Of a stretch of DNA of 31,240 bases, positions 18,335 through 27,191 are shown piece after piece. This stretch comes from Candidatus Arcticimaribacter sp. UBA7428. Its GTDB lineage: Bacteria; Bacteroidota; Bacteroidia; Flavobacteriales; Flavobacteriaceae. Numbering within the stretch: position 1 is the first letter of the stretch; each line of letters opens with the position of its first letter. The DNA is taken from the NCBI GenBank assembly GCA_002477625.1, contig DLQQ01000086.1:3757-34996 (forward strand), given 5' to 3'. A model generated the notes under the pieces. The model was not told the DNA's origin. It did not search any database and saw only the letters and a program-made list of their open reading frames with translations. Made by a program: the position numbers and the translations under genes.

Positions 18335-20065
18335 TCATTTCTTAATTTCAAAGACTTCATAACCGCTATGTTCTAACAAGTAGAACGCACGATTTTGATA
18401 GCCAGTATTGAGGTTGGGTACATAATCAAAACGAGATTCGATGTATTCTGTCTCTCCAATATCATCCGAACTCAACTGTTTTTGATGCGCTAAACGCAAA
18501 ATCACATCCATAGTCACATCATATCCTCTTAACGCTTCCCGTTTTGGCAAATCCCCAAATGAACTGACGTAGAGGGAATCAAATTGTTCTGAACGGTTAC
18601 TGTCATCTGAATATGCTCCTGCTGTATAGGTGAACTTTAAATTCCCCAATTGTTTTTTAGATATATTGGAATCATCATAGGCATTCGATCTGAAGGTTGT
18701 AAACAATTGTACATCGCGCTCTTTGGAAACTTGTGAATTGAGTAAAGAGGTTACACTTGCGATAAGGCCTAAGTTCTGAGATTCAAAAACCACCTTATTG
18801 GATAAGGTATCGACTAATAAAGAATCTATCAGGTCGGGGACTACATACCCACCAGCCTCTGGACGCAAAATTTGAGCAAAAGGAAAACGGTTTTGCAATT
18901 GTTTTTCTACTTCCCTATTCAAGGTGTCGGTAATAAGCAATACATTCTGCGTAGAATCGAGAACGGTGCTTAAATAAGTGAACATCTTTTCTCTCAATAA
19001 TTCTGGAGAAGTAACCGATTGGTATACATTGGGTCGACTGACCACTGGATTAGATGAAAGCGGGGCTACCATCGGGATCAAGCTTAGGCTGTCTTGTAAG
19101 GATAAAATATCAAAGTTTGAAGGAATCAAAGGCCCAATCAAAACGTCCGTTTTCGACCAATCCCTCTTTCTAAATTCCGTTTGCAAATACACCTTATCAT
19201 TCTGGGTATCCAGTACATCCAGAACTACTTCTATTCCTAATTGACCGGCTTCTTTAACCGCCATAACAACACCCGAGTAAAAGTCTAAGGCTAGGGTGTG
19301 CAGGTTTCTTTTCTTTAAGAGCGTTTTGGTCTTTTCGATAGAATCAAATTCTATTTTATTTGTATTGAAAGGCAACAACAACCCTAAGCTTACTTTAGAA
19401 TTGAATGGGATAGAGTCACGCAAATCATTCTTTTCAACCAAAAGATCATCCTCTATTTTGAGATCGCCCGATTGATCTAATGGAATTTTTAAAATCATTC
19501 CTTCTTGCAAACCGGATGATTGGAGGATGGGGTTTAGTAAAATTAAATCTGCCTGTGCAACCCCTAGTTTTTTTTCTAAACGATAAAAACCTTCTTTCGG
19601 TTTAACCGTATAATAGTTAAACTCTTTATCCAATTGCATGGTCTGAGCTTCCGTCCGTTTGGGCACTATAATTTCTTGTCCTATTTTTAAATCAGACACA
19701 ATATCAGGGTTGTACTGTTCTAATTCCTGAATCGTGATACCGTATCGATAAGCCAAACGCCATTTGGTTTCTTTGGGCTGAACCAAATACATAGACAAGC
19801 TGTCGGGCAAACTTGCTTTGGTTATCGGTTTTGGCTTTTTATAAACTGGAATTTGAAGAATCATTCTTTTCTTTAAACCAATTTTTTTAATCAAAGGATT
19901 GTATTGTTCTATTTGTTCAATTTGAACATTATACTTCCGTGCCAACCCATACAGCGTTTCTTTCTTTTTCACTTTATGGCGTTCAAAAGAATCTGGTTTG
20001 ACTTGAGCAGTCAAGGTCATGCCAAACAATATAAGAAGGGACAGTAAAAAATATTTAATACGCAT
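18335..20065 (-). CDS. exported LysM-repeat protein with periplasmic-binding-protein-like domain
   Basis: A 576-residue protein with a signal peptide (about 1-20, ending LTAQ). Three LysM modules follow, at roughly 30-73 (VKKKETLYGLARKYNVQIEQ), 93-135 and 151-195, each ending in a strand like ILQIP, IIVP or ILKIP. Residues about 225-576 look like a type-1 periplasmic-binding-protein fold (VSLGLLLPFNTN, DVLIGPLIPSNFDILS, SVTSPELL). LysM modules bind peptidoglycan glycan chains; the partner domain would bind an unidentified ligand or act as a scaffold. No membrane anchor or transporter gene lies nearby. The gene sits between guaA (15-base gap) and pyrG, so an envelope protein is embedded in a nucleotide-synthesis operon. 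LysM plus PBP1-like architecture is known from flavobacterial genomes, but its role is unclear to me. Confidence 0.86.
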   Translation of the reverse strand: MRIKYFLLSLLILFGMTLTAQVKPDSFERHKVKKKETLYGLARKYNVQIEQIEQYNPLIKKIGLKKRMILQIPVYKKPKPITKASLPDSLSMYLVQPKETKWRLAYRYGITIQELEQYNPDIVSDLKIGQEIIVPKRTEAQTMQLDKEFNYYTVKPKEGFYRLEKKLGVAQADLILLNPILQSSGLQEGMILKIPLDQSGDLKIEDDLLVEKNDLRDSIPFNSKVSLGLLLPFNTNKIEFDSIEKTKTLLKKRNLHTLALDFYSGVVMAVKEAGQLGIEVVLDVLDTQNDKVYLQTEFRKRDWSKTDVLIGPLIPSNFDILSLQDSLSLIPMVAPLSSNPVVSRPNVYQSVTSPELLREKMFTYLSTVLDSTQNVLLITDTLNREVEKQLQNRFPFAQILRPEAGGYVVPDLIDSLLVDTLSNKVVFESQNLGLIASVTSLLNSQVSKERDVQLFTTFRSNAYDDSNISKKQLGNLKFTYTAGAYSDDSNRSEQFDSLYVSSFGDLPKREALRGYDVTMDVILRLAHQKQLSSDDIGETEYIESRFDYVPNLNTGYQNRAFYLLEHSGYEVFEIKK

Positions 20066-20080
20066 ATTCGAAGTTAAAAA

Positions 20081-21610
20081 TTATTCCCATTCAATCGTTG
20101 CAGGTGGCTTGGAACTGATATCGTATACCACGCGATTTACCCCTTGCACTCTATTAATTATATCATTGGAAGTCTTCTGCAAAAATTCATAGGGCAAATC
20201 TACCCAGTCAGCAGTCATTCCATCGGTAGACGAAACAGCTCGTAGCGCAACACATTTTTCATAGGTTCGCTCATCACCCATCACCCCTACACTATTCACA
20301 GGAAGTAAAATAGCTCCAGCTTGCCAGACTTTGTCGTACAGTCCGTCCCGTTTTAAACCATTGATAAAAATAGCATCGACCTCTTGGAGCATGCTTACTT
20401 TTTCGGCTGTGATATCCCCTAAAATTCGAATTGCTAAACCCGGTCCAGGAAATGGGTGTCTTCCAATCAATTCTGGATCTATTCCCAAACTGATTCCAAC
20501 GCGCCTTACTTCATCTTTGAAAAGCATACGCAATGGCTCTACAATTTTCAATTTCATATAATCCGGTAAGCCTCCTACATTGTGATGTGACTTAATTGTT
20601 GCGGAAGGTCCATTTACAGATATGGACTCAATTACATCGGGATATATTGTTCCTTGTGCCAACCAAGTGGCACCGTCGATCAATTTTGATTCGTCATCAA
20701 AAACATCAATAAAGGTGTTTCCAATGGCTTTTCGTTTGGCTTCAGGATCAGAAATTCCAGCTAATTTATCTAAGAAACGCTTCGAAGCATCAACCCCTTT
20801 TACGTTCAATCCCATGCCGTTATATTGCTCCAAGACACTAGAGAATTCATCTTTCCGAAGCAGCCCATTATTCACAAAAATACAGGTCAGTTGATCTCCA
20901 ATTGCCTGATGCAATAAGATTGCAGCAACAGTAGAATCAACTCCTCCAGATAGACCTAAAATAACCTTCTCTGATCCAATTTGTTTGCGCAACGACTCTA
21001 AAGTCATTGAAACAAAAGAATCTGGAGTCCAGTCTTGTTTCACTCCAGCAATGTCGACTAAGAAATTAGAAAGCAATTGTTTTCCGTCGGTTGTGTGATA
21101 AACTTCTGGGTGAAATTGTATCGCATAAGTAGATTCGCCGGCTATTCGATAAGCGGCATTTTCAACATCGTAGGTACTCGCTAGTCGAACCCCGCCTGTT
21201 GGTAATTCTTTTATGGTGTCACTATGACTCATCCACACTTGACTTCCCGTTTCAATTGAATTGAAAAAAGCTTCATCTGAAGCTACAAAAGACAAATTGG
21301 CGCGTCCGTACTCTCTTATATTGGAAGGACTAACTTTTCCTCCTGAAAAATGTGCTAAATATTGTGCTCCGTAACAAACTGAAAGTAAAGGTAGTTTCCC
21401 ACGAATTCCAGACAAATCAGGATGGGGTGCATCTTCTGAACGAACGGAATAAGGAGACCCCGATAAAATGACCGCTTTGAACGGGCTTAAATCTTGTGGG
21501 GGATTGTTATACGGGTGTATTTCGCAATAGATAAACAACTCTCGGACACGACGTGCAATTAATTGAGTGTACTGCGATCCGAAGTCTAAAATGAGTACTT
21601 TTTCTTCCAT
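20081..21610 (-). CDS. guaA: GMP synthase (glutamine-hydrolysing)
   Basis: The gene encodes 509 residues from the ATG at 21610; a TTG two codons earlier would also be in frame, but I prefer the ATG because [21 protein letters not shown] is the usual GuaA opening. The amidotransferase domain has Cys79 in SVCYGAQ and the His167/Glu169 pair in FHPEV. The PP-loop SGGVDST is at 221-227, followed by the ATP pyrophosphatase and dimerisation domains, ending at the conserved tail PPATIEWE. The enzyme aminates XMP to GMP using glutamine and ATP. It is followed by the LysM-domain gene after 15 bases. Just upstream, TATTTTTG (21614-21621) is an exact -7 box three bases from the ATG. Confidence 0.98.
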   Translation of the reverse strand: MEEKVLILDFGSQYTQLIARRVRELFIYCEIHPYNNPPQDLSPFKAVILSGSPYSVRSEDAPHPDLSGIRGKLPLLSVCYGAQYLAHFSGGKVSPSNIREYGRANLSFVASDEAFFNSIETGSQVWMSHSDTIKELPTGGVRLASTYDVENAAYRIAGESTYAIQFHPEVYHTTDGKQLLSNFLVDIAGVKQDWTPDSFVSMTLESLRKQIGSEKVILGLSGGVDSTVAAILLHQAIGDQLTCIFVNNGLLRKDEFSSVLEQYNGMGLNVKGVDASKRFLDKLAGISDPEAKRKAIGNTFIDVFDDESKLIDGATWLAQGTIYPDVIESISVNGPSATIKSHHNVGGLPDYMKLKIVEPLRMLFKDEVRRVGISLGIDPELIGRHPFPGPGLAIRILGDITAEKVSMLQEVDAIFINGLKRDGLYDKVWQAGAILLPVNSVGVMGDERTYEKCVALRAVSSTDGMTADWVDLPYEFLQKTSNDIINRVQGVNRVVYDISSKPPATIEWE

Positions 21611-21613
21611 ACG

Positions 21614-21621
21614 CAAAAATA
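21614..21621 (-). promoter_or_regulatory. guaA: -7 box immediately before guaA
   Basis: The minus strand reads TATTTTTG, matching TAnnTTTG, and ends 3 bases before the ATG at 21610. No convincing -33 TTTG is at proper spacing. If used, the mRNA would be leaderless. Confidence 0.35.
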
Positions 21622-21672
21622 CAATTTAATCTTCGGTCAGAAAAAACTCCAACGAAATTTTAGCAAAAAGAA

Positions 21673-23283
21673 TTAGTCTAAAACAATCCAATCGAACTTC
21701 AAAGAAAGTGGATCGAGTTGTTTCGATAAAAGGGAAAGAATTTCGCTCCCGTATTGCAGGTAAAACTCAGAAAAGTTAACGGTTCGTTCTTGGAGTGATT
21801 CATTTGGGAAAAGAGCGTCATGTACTAGGGTTAGGCGCTGTACTTGATCAGCAAGTTTACGTTTTTGAGCATGTAACAAACGTTGTTCCAGTTTGTCGAT
21901 TCCTTTGAACTGTTTTACTTGTTGTGCTTTAACGGCTCCTTCAAATGAAGCATCCGTTTCTAAAACCAAACGTTCCAGATGAGTAAACTGTTCTTCTAGC
22001 ACTTTCTTAAAGGGTTGAAGGTCCAGATCAATATTACTGATCTGACGTACTTTTTTATTAATCAAAGAAGGTCGCTTTAAAAAAACATCTGCAGGAGTCA
22101 ACTGCAAACGGTCTAACTTATCGGCTAGTTTCCGAGGCACAAGTACGGCAGCATTTCGGTGCACTAGTATTGGGAAAGGTACTTTTTGAGATTCGAAATA
22201 CGCTTTTAACTCTAGCCAATAAGCCAACTCTCCTCCTCCACCGATATAACACAGATTGGGTAAAATTGTCTCTTGGTATAAAGGACGCATCAATACATTG
22301 GGAGAAAAGTGATCAGGAGTTTTCTGGAGTTCTTGAAGGAGTTCAGCTTGAGTCCAAGATCGGGTGTTATCTGCATCCGCAAAACCACTCGCAGTTCGAA
22401 CCAGTCGCAAACGATCTGTTTTTGTTAGATAAAATAAATTGATCTCTCTGGGATTCACCTGAGGTACATATTCAGAATCATAGTCCAATTGAAGTTTACT
22501 GATCGTTTTTTCCACTTCAACTTGGCAGCTGCCAGAACGTAATTCTTCTTCCATCTTGGGAGCAAAAATTTGCTTCAAAGGACGATCATCTCCGTCGAGA
22601 ATAACCAAACCTTCAGAATGAAATAATTGGTGTACAAATTTACGAGTAGCCTCGGTTAGTGAGTTGGAAGACAAATAACTTTCCCTTATTAAATTTTTAA
22701 TTTCTTGTGCAGAAGAAGAGGATCCCAATTCAGCATCAAATAGAGTAAACAAGGGCTCCAGTCCGTCTAAAGAAAAACGCCCAACTGCACCAGCTTTGTT
22801 GCGGTTCCACTTAAAGTTTTTCCCCTTGAAATTAAAAAATGAAATTTCTTCAAAATCATGATCTTCTGTTGCCATCCAATAGAGGGGTACAAAATTAAAA
22901 TCAGGATGTGCCTTTTTAAGTGTTTTACAAAGGTTTAGGGTACTGATTATTTTATATAAAAAATACAAGGGCCCAGTCATTAAGTTGAGCTGATGTCCAG
23001 TAGTAATTGTAAATGTATTGGATAAATCAAGGCGTTCGATGTTCAAATCAACTGGGCTTCCTTTCTGTAAAAGGTTGCCGTATTGACTCACAAGAGACGA
23101 CACTAGGACCTCACGTTGGTATGGAGTGAAATTTTCCTTCTTTTCTGCAAGTTGAGCTTTAAAATTGTCCAAAGTAGGAGGGTTACCATAAAAGGCGCCC
23201 AACGACTCTTTACCTTCAAAAAGATCGCAGACCATTTTTGAAACAAAACCAGTATCTCTGTAAGAAATTTGTTGCGATTGCAT
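21673..23283 (-). CDS. bshC: bacillithiol biosynthesis cysteine-adding enzyme BshC
   Basis: A 536-residue protein with the BshC family layout. The N-terminal part has FTITTGHQLNLMTGPLYFLY, the nucleotide-like binding loop region, followed by NFVPLYWMATEDHDFEEI, a strongly conserved stretch that includes the ATEDHD motif. The C-terminal third is rich in charged helices (LEEQFTHLERLVLETD, KLEQRLLHAQKRKLADQ), consistent with the family's coiled-coil. BshC joins cysteine to GlcN-malate in the last step of bacillithiol synthesis, the low-molecular-weight thiol of Firmicutes and many Bacteroidetes. bshA and bshB are not in the window, as is common for dispersed pathway genes. The gene lies 62 bases upstream of guaA, so it could be in the same transcript. 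It is divergent from the M14 peptidase gene. Confidence 0.9.
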   Translation of the reverse strand: MQSQQISYRDTGFVSKMVCDLFEGKESLGAFYGNPPTLDNFKAQLAEKKENFTPYQREVLVSSLVSQYGNLLQKGSPVDLNIERLDLSNTFTITTGHQLNLMTGPLYFLYKIISTLNLCKTLKKAHPDFNFVPLYWMATEDHDFEEISFFNFKGKNFKWNRNKAGAVGRFSLDGLEPLFTLFDAELGSSSSAQEIKNLIRESYLSSNSLTEATRKFVHQLFHSEGLVILDGDDRPLKQIFAPKMEEELRSGSCQVEVEKTISKLQLDYDSEYVPQVNPREINLFYLTKTDRLRLVRTASGFADADNTRSWTQAELLQELQKTPDHFSPNVLMRPLYQETILPNLCYIGGGGELAYWLELKAYFESQKVPFPILVHRNAAVLVPRKLADKLDRLQLTPADVFLKRPSLINKKVRQISNIDLDLQPFKKVLEEQFTHLERLVLETDASFEGAVKAQQVKQFKGIDKLEQRLLHAQKRKLADQVQRLTLVHDALFPNESLQERTVNFSEFYLQYGSEILSLLSKQLDPLSLKFDWIVLD

Positions 23284-23376
23284 AAATGAGTTTCGTAATA
23301 GGTAAAGATATTCGTTCTCCCTAGAATAAAAAAGATATCGTTTAAATTATATATTTACAAACGATAAAAAAACACC

Positions 23377-25830
23377 ATGAAAAAAATACTTCTTTCGCTG
23401 CTAGGTTTATTGCTTGGATTAAGCGGCAATGCGCAGCTAAAATCACCATCAGATTTCCTAGGCTATGAACTAGGAACTCAGTTCACCAGACACCACCAAG
23501 TTATCGACTATGTAAATCACGTAGCTGAAAACTCGGATTTTGCACAAACTACGCCCTACGGAAAAACCAATGAGGACAGAACATTACAGTTGGTTTATTT
23601 ATCTGCTCCAGAAAATCTTGCTCAATTAGAAACAATGCGTAAAGATCACTTACGTTCTATTGGATATGCTGAGGGAGCAAAGGAAACAACAAAAGAATTC
23701 AGTATCGTTTGGTTGAGTTATAATGTGCATGGAAATGAATCTACCAGTACAGAAGCAGCCCTTAAAACCTTGCACACCTTAGTCACAGAAAAGCAAGATT
23801 GGTTGGAAAATCTTATCGTGATCATGGATCCCTGTATCAATCCTGACGGACGAGACCGTTATGTCAATTGGTATAACCAAGTAAAAAGTACTCCTTTTGA
23901 TAGTTCTCCCTTGGCAAATGAACATTTTGAAGATTGGCCTGGAGGGAGATACAACCACTATTATTTTGATCTCAACCGCGACTGGGCATGGTTGAGTCAG
24001 AAAGAATCGCAACAACGCTTGCCTAACTATTTGGCTTGGATGCCACAAATACATGTTGATTTTCACGAACAAGGTGTCGATAGTCCATACTATTTTGCGC
24101 CAGCAGTAGAACCTTATCACGAGGTAATTACTGATTTCCAACGTGATTTTCAGGCAACTATTGCTAAAAACCACAGCCGTTATTTTGACAAAGAAGGCTG
24201 GTTGTATTTTACAGATGAAGTTTTTGACCTGCTCTACCCGGGCTACGGAGACACCTACCCCATGTTTAACGGCGCCATCGGGATGACGTATGAACAAGGG
24301 GGAAGCGGACGTGCCGGTTTAAGCATTCGCAATAGCGTAGGTGATTTATTGAGTCTCAAAGATCGTATTGCGCATCACTACACAAGTGGTCTTTCAACGG
24401 TTGAAGTGGCGCACAATAATGTCATGCGTTTAAACAAAGAATTCAGCGCCTATCATGCCGATAACAAAGGAAAATATGCCACTTATGCCCTTGAAGGTCC
24501 AACCGATAAAATGGATGCCTTGAAGCGCTTACTCGATGCGCATCAAATTCCCGTAAAGCAATTGGCTCAAACTACCAGCATCAAAGGAATTGAATTTGCT
24601 ACGCAAAAAACTAAAAGCCTTTCTTTTAGCTCTGAAGCAATCATCCTCAATGGTAATGGTCAAAAAAGCAAGCTGATTCAAGCCTTGTTCGAACCGCAAA
24701 CCCAATTTTCTGACTCCTTGACCTATGATATTACATCCTGGGCATTGCCCTACGCCTATGGATTAAAAGCTGTTGCTAGCAATCAAAACGTAAAAACAAA
24801 ACCCTTGGCAACTTCAACAGAACGGCCTTCAATAGAAAAGAACGCCTACGCCTATGCAGCAGAACGCAAAAGCATTCAAGACGGTCAATATTTAACTGCG
24901 CTTATCAAGGCAGGAATTCGGGTTTCCTTCAACGAAGTTCCACTAACGAATGGCGGAAAAGCTTGGGATATGGGAAGCGTATTTGTTTTAAAAACACAAA
25001 ATAAACACATCGCTGATTTGGGTGAACTGGTAGCAAAAATCGCCAAAGAAACCAACCAAGAGGTGAGCGCACTCAGTTCTGGATTGTCAGATAAAGGTCC
25101 TGATTTGGGGTCAAATCAGATGCGTTTTATCGCAAATAAAAACATTGGTCTTTTAAAAAGCGACCACGCATCTCCACTGGCTTATGGAGAAATTTGGCAT
25201 TTCTTTGAACAACAGCTCAACTACCCCATCATCCAGTTAAGTGAGAAACGACTCAACGACCGCTTTTTAGCCGAATTAGATGTATTAATGATACCTTCTG
25301 GATACTACTCCAATCTTTTTGATACTGAAGGGAAAAATGCGTTGAGTAAATGGGTCAAGGCAGGCGGAAGAGTAATTGCACTCGGTAGTGCTTTAAGCGC
25401 CTTTACCAACAATAATCTCTTTAGTTTGGAACGTAAAAAAGGAACCGATGAGGACAGCGAAGACATTGCATTTGGCGATCAAGAACGCGAGAGCATCCGC
25501 TCGGTCATCTACGGAAGTATTTATAAAGCGAATGTCGATTCAAGCCATCCGCTTGCAGCTGGATATTCTTCCAACTACTTTACGCTCAAAACCAATGCTG
25601 CTGCCTATACGATGCTGGAAGACAATGGAACTGTAGCCTATCTTTCGAAAGATGTCCGACCTGTTGCTGGTTTTAGTGGAGACAAGGCAATTGAATTGCA
25701 AAGCGAGTCCTTGTTGTTTGGAACAGAAGCTGTTGGTAGCGGTTCTGTCGTTTATTTTGTCGACAATCCCTTATACCGCAGTTTTTGGGAAAATGGAAAA
25801 CTATGGCTGGTCAATGCCCTTTTCATGTAA
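23377..25830 (+). CDS. secreted M14 family zinc metallopeptidase
   Basis: An 817-residue protein with a signal peptide (1-20, ending GNAQ). The peptidase M14 (zinc carboxypeptidase) pattern is clear. YNVHGNES gives the HxxE zinc ligands His118 and Glu121, VDFHEQG gives a further ligand His230, and MTYEQGGSGRAG gives the putative catalytic Glu306. INPDGRDR (154-161) is another family landmark. The C-terminal half (about 580-675, for example FLAELDVLMIPSGYYSN) resembles a Rossmann-type, glutamine-amidotransferase-like module. Long M14 proteins of this kind are common in marine Bacteroidetes. The likely role is extracellular or periplasmic peptide breakdown. The next gene starts 42 bases on. Confidence 0.9.
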   Translation: MKKILLSLLGLLLGLSGNAQLKSPSDFLGYELGTQFTRHHQVIDYVNHVAENSDFAQTTPYGKTNEDRTLQLVYLSAPENLAQLETMRKDHLRSIGYAEGAKETTKEFSIVWLSYNVHGNESTSTEAALKTLHTLVTEKQDWLENLIVIMDPCINPDGRDRYVNWYNQVKSTPFDSSPLANEHFEDWPGGRYNHYYFDLNRDWAWLSQKESQQRLPNYLAWMPQIHVDFHEQGVDSPYYFAPAVEPYHEVITDFQRDFQATIAKNHSRYFDKEGWLYFTDEVFDLLYPGYGDTYPMFNGAIGMTYEQGGSGRAGLSIRNSVGDLLSLKDRIAHHYTSGLSTVEVAHNNVMRLNKEFSAYHADNKGKYATYALEGPTDKMDALKRLLDAHQIPVKQLAQTTSIKGIEFATQKTKSLSFSSEAIILNGNGQKSKLIQALFEPQTQFSDSLTYDITSWALPYAYGLKAVASNQNVKTKPLATSTERPSIEKNAYAYAAERKSIQDGQYLTALIKAGIRVSFNEVPLTNGGKAWDMGSVFVLKTQNKHIADLGELVAKIAKETNQEVSALSSGLSDKGPDLGSNQMRFIANKNIGLLKSDHASPLAYGEIWHFFEQQLNYPIIQLSEKRLNDRFLAELDVLMIPSGYYSNLFDTEGKNALSKWVKAGGRVIALGSALSAFTNNNLFSLERKKGTDEDSEDIAFGDQERESIRSVIYGSIYKANVDSSHPLAAGYSSNYFTLKTNAAAYTMLEDNGTVAYLSKDVRPVAGFSGDKAIELQSESLLFGTEAVGSGSVVYFVDNPLYRSFWENGKLWLVNALFM

Positions 25831-25872
25831 AGCATGGCATACATTTTGCAGCTGAAATAGAAAAAATAGATT

Positions 25873-27191
25873 ATGAACCCTTCAGTACGCTCCTATATAT
25901 ACTTGTTTTTAGTTGCCCTATTTTTTTAGGTTGCAACCTGTTCAAAGATGAAGTAATTGATGACACTGAATTGGTTGATGTCACTTATTTTGTACCCGTC
26001 TACGAAACCACTGATAAACTAGCACAAAAAGTAAGTATTGATCCTCCCAAAGATTATGCGCAGGCTGGAAAAATCGTCACCTATCAACAGTATATTTTCA
26101 TCAATAAGCCCCAAGAAGGCATTCATGTGTTAGACAATAGCGATCCGGCAAATCCCGAGAATCTGCATTTTATTTCCATCCCGGGTTACTTGGACATGAG
26201 TATTATAGACGATCATCTTTATAGCAATATGTTTTCTGCTTTGGTGGTTTTTGACATCAGCAGCATCACCCAACCTGAAATCATTAAGGAGTTTACTGTA
26301 GAAGATGTGTTTTATTACAATCCATACATCACACTAGAATCAGTCGTTAATACGGTCGAAAGCAGTGAATTTACTCGATATGATCCTGTGGACAATACAT
26401 TGGGAATTGTAACCGGATGGCGCACCGAAATACGCCAAGAACCCCTTGATGCATTTGAATTACGCTATGAAACACTAGAAAGTGTTGATTTTGTGACTGC
26501 AACCGCTGAGACCGATCAAAGTTTTGGAGAAGTTTCAACTGCAGGTTCGATGATCCGTTTTCTCCCTATTGATCAGTATTTATACACCATCAATTTCAAT
26601 GAATTGGTTTTGTTTTCTATTGGGGAAGATTATCGCCCCTCACGTTTTGCTCGCTTGGATACAGGTACCCAAGCCGAAACTCTTTTTCAACTCAACGATT
26701 TACTTTTTGTAGGATCTACCACGGGTATGCTGATGTATGATGTTTCTGTTTCTAGCAATCCGGATTATATCAACAGCATCAATCATTTTAGAAGTTGTGA
26801 TCCTGTAGTTGCTGATGAAAATTACGCCTATTTTACTTTACGCGGAGGCACCAATTGTTTTACGGAGTCCAATGAATTACAAATCATCGATATCCGCGAC
26901 CCCCAAAACCTTGAAGTCGTTGCGCGTCAAATTATGTTTAATCCCCATGGCTTAGCTATTCACCAAGATCACTTAATTGTATGTGATGGAAGTGCAGGCC
27001 TAAAAGTGCTGAATGTGTCCGATCGAGTAAACCCTGAAGTAGTTCACACAGAGACAATTCCATTTGCCTATAACATCATTGTGGATTATCCCACTGCGGT
27101 TGTAGTAAGAGAAGGAGTGATTTACCAATACGATTTAAGTGAACTCCCAGCCATTAGCAAAACAGCAGAGTTGATTTTAACTACCGACTAG
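25873..27191 (+). CDS. LVIVD-repeat lipoprotein, apparently frameshifted at the signal peptide
   Basis: The most plausible start is the ATG at 25873: it gives MNPSVRSYIYLFLVALFF and then meets TAG at 25927-25929. The next codon in the adjacent frame gives LGC (Cys at 25932), so the two frames joined form a perfect lipobox signal peptide. The main frame then runs 421 residues to 27191. It carries LVIVD-type repeats (GIHVLDNSDPANP, ALVVFDISSITQPEI, ELQIIDIRDPQNLEV, LKVLNVSDRVNPEV) that build a beta-propeller for binding. The break falls at seven T residues (25921-25927); eight would restore the frame. An ATG at 25785 keeps the main frame open, but its N-terminus lies inside the peptidase gene and looks artificial. 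Cause: sequencing error, slippage or real mutation. The gene follows the M14 peptidase and overlaps rimO by 11 bases at the end. Confidence 0.72.
25921..25927 (+). repeat. seven-T tract at the frame break of the LVIVD lipoprotein
   Basis: Seven consecutive T residues sit between CTA and AGG, at the lipobox. A gain of one T would put the signal peptide in frame with the propeller. Homopolymer tracts are slippage sites and also common sequencing-error sites. Confidence 0.9.

Noticed and set aside
21611..21616. TTG at 21616 as guaA start
   Set aside because: It adds only two residues before the ATG at 21610, which gives the usual GuaA N-terminus and lies just after an exact -7 box.
23303..23357. 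TATCTTTA (minus, 23303-23310) and TATATTTA (plus, 23350-23357) as promoters for bshC and the M14 gene
   Set aside because: Each is one base off the -7 consensus and has no TTTG at 17-23 bases, so I could not support either.
23779..24297. 172-residue open frame on the minus strand
   Set aside because: It lies inside the well-supported M14 peptidase gene in an opposite frame, has no recognisable motif and no start signal.
25785..25929. ATG at 25785 as start of the LVIVD lipoprotein
   Set aside because: The extra N-terminus is out-of-frame peptidase coding sequence without a signal peptide, while the ATG at 25873 gives a proper lipoprotein signal apart from one missing T.
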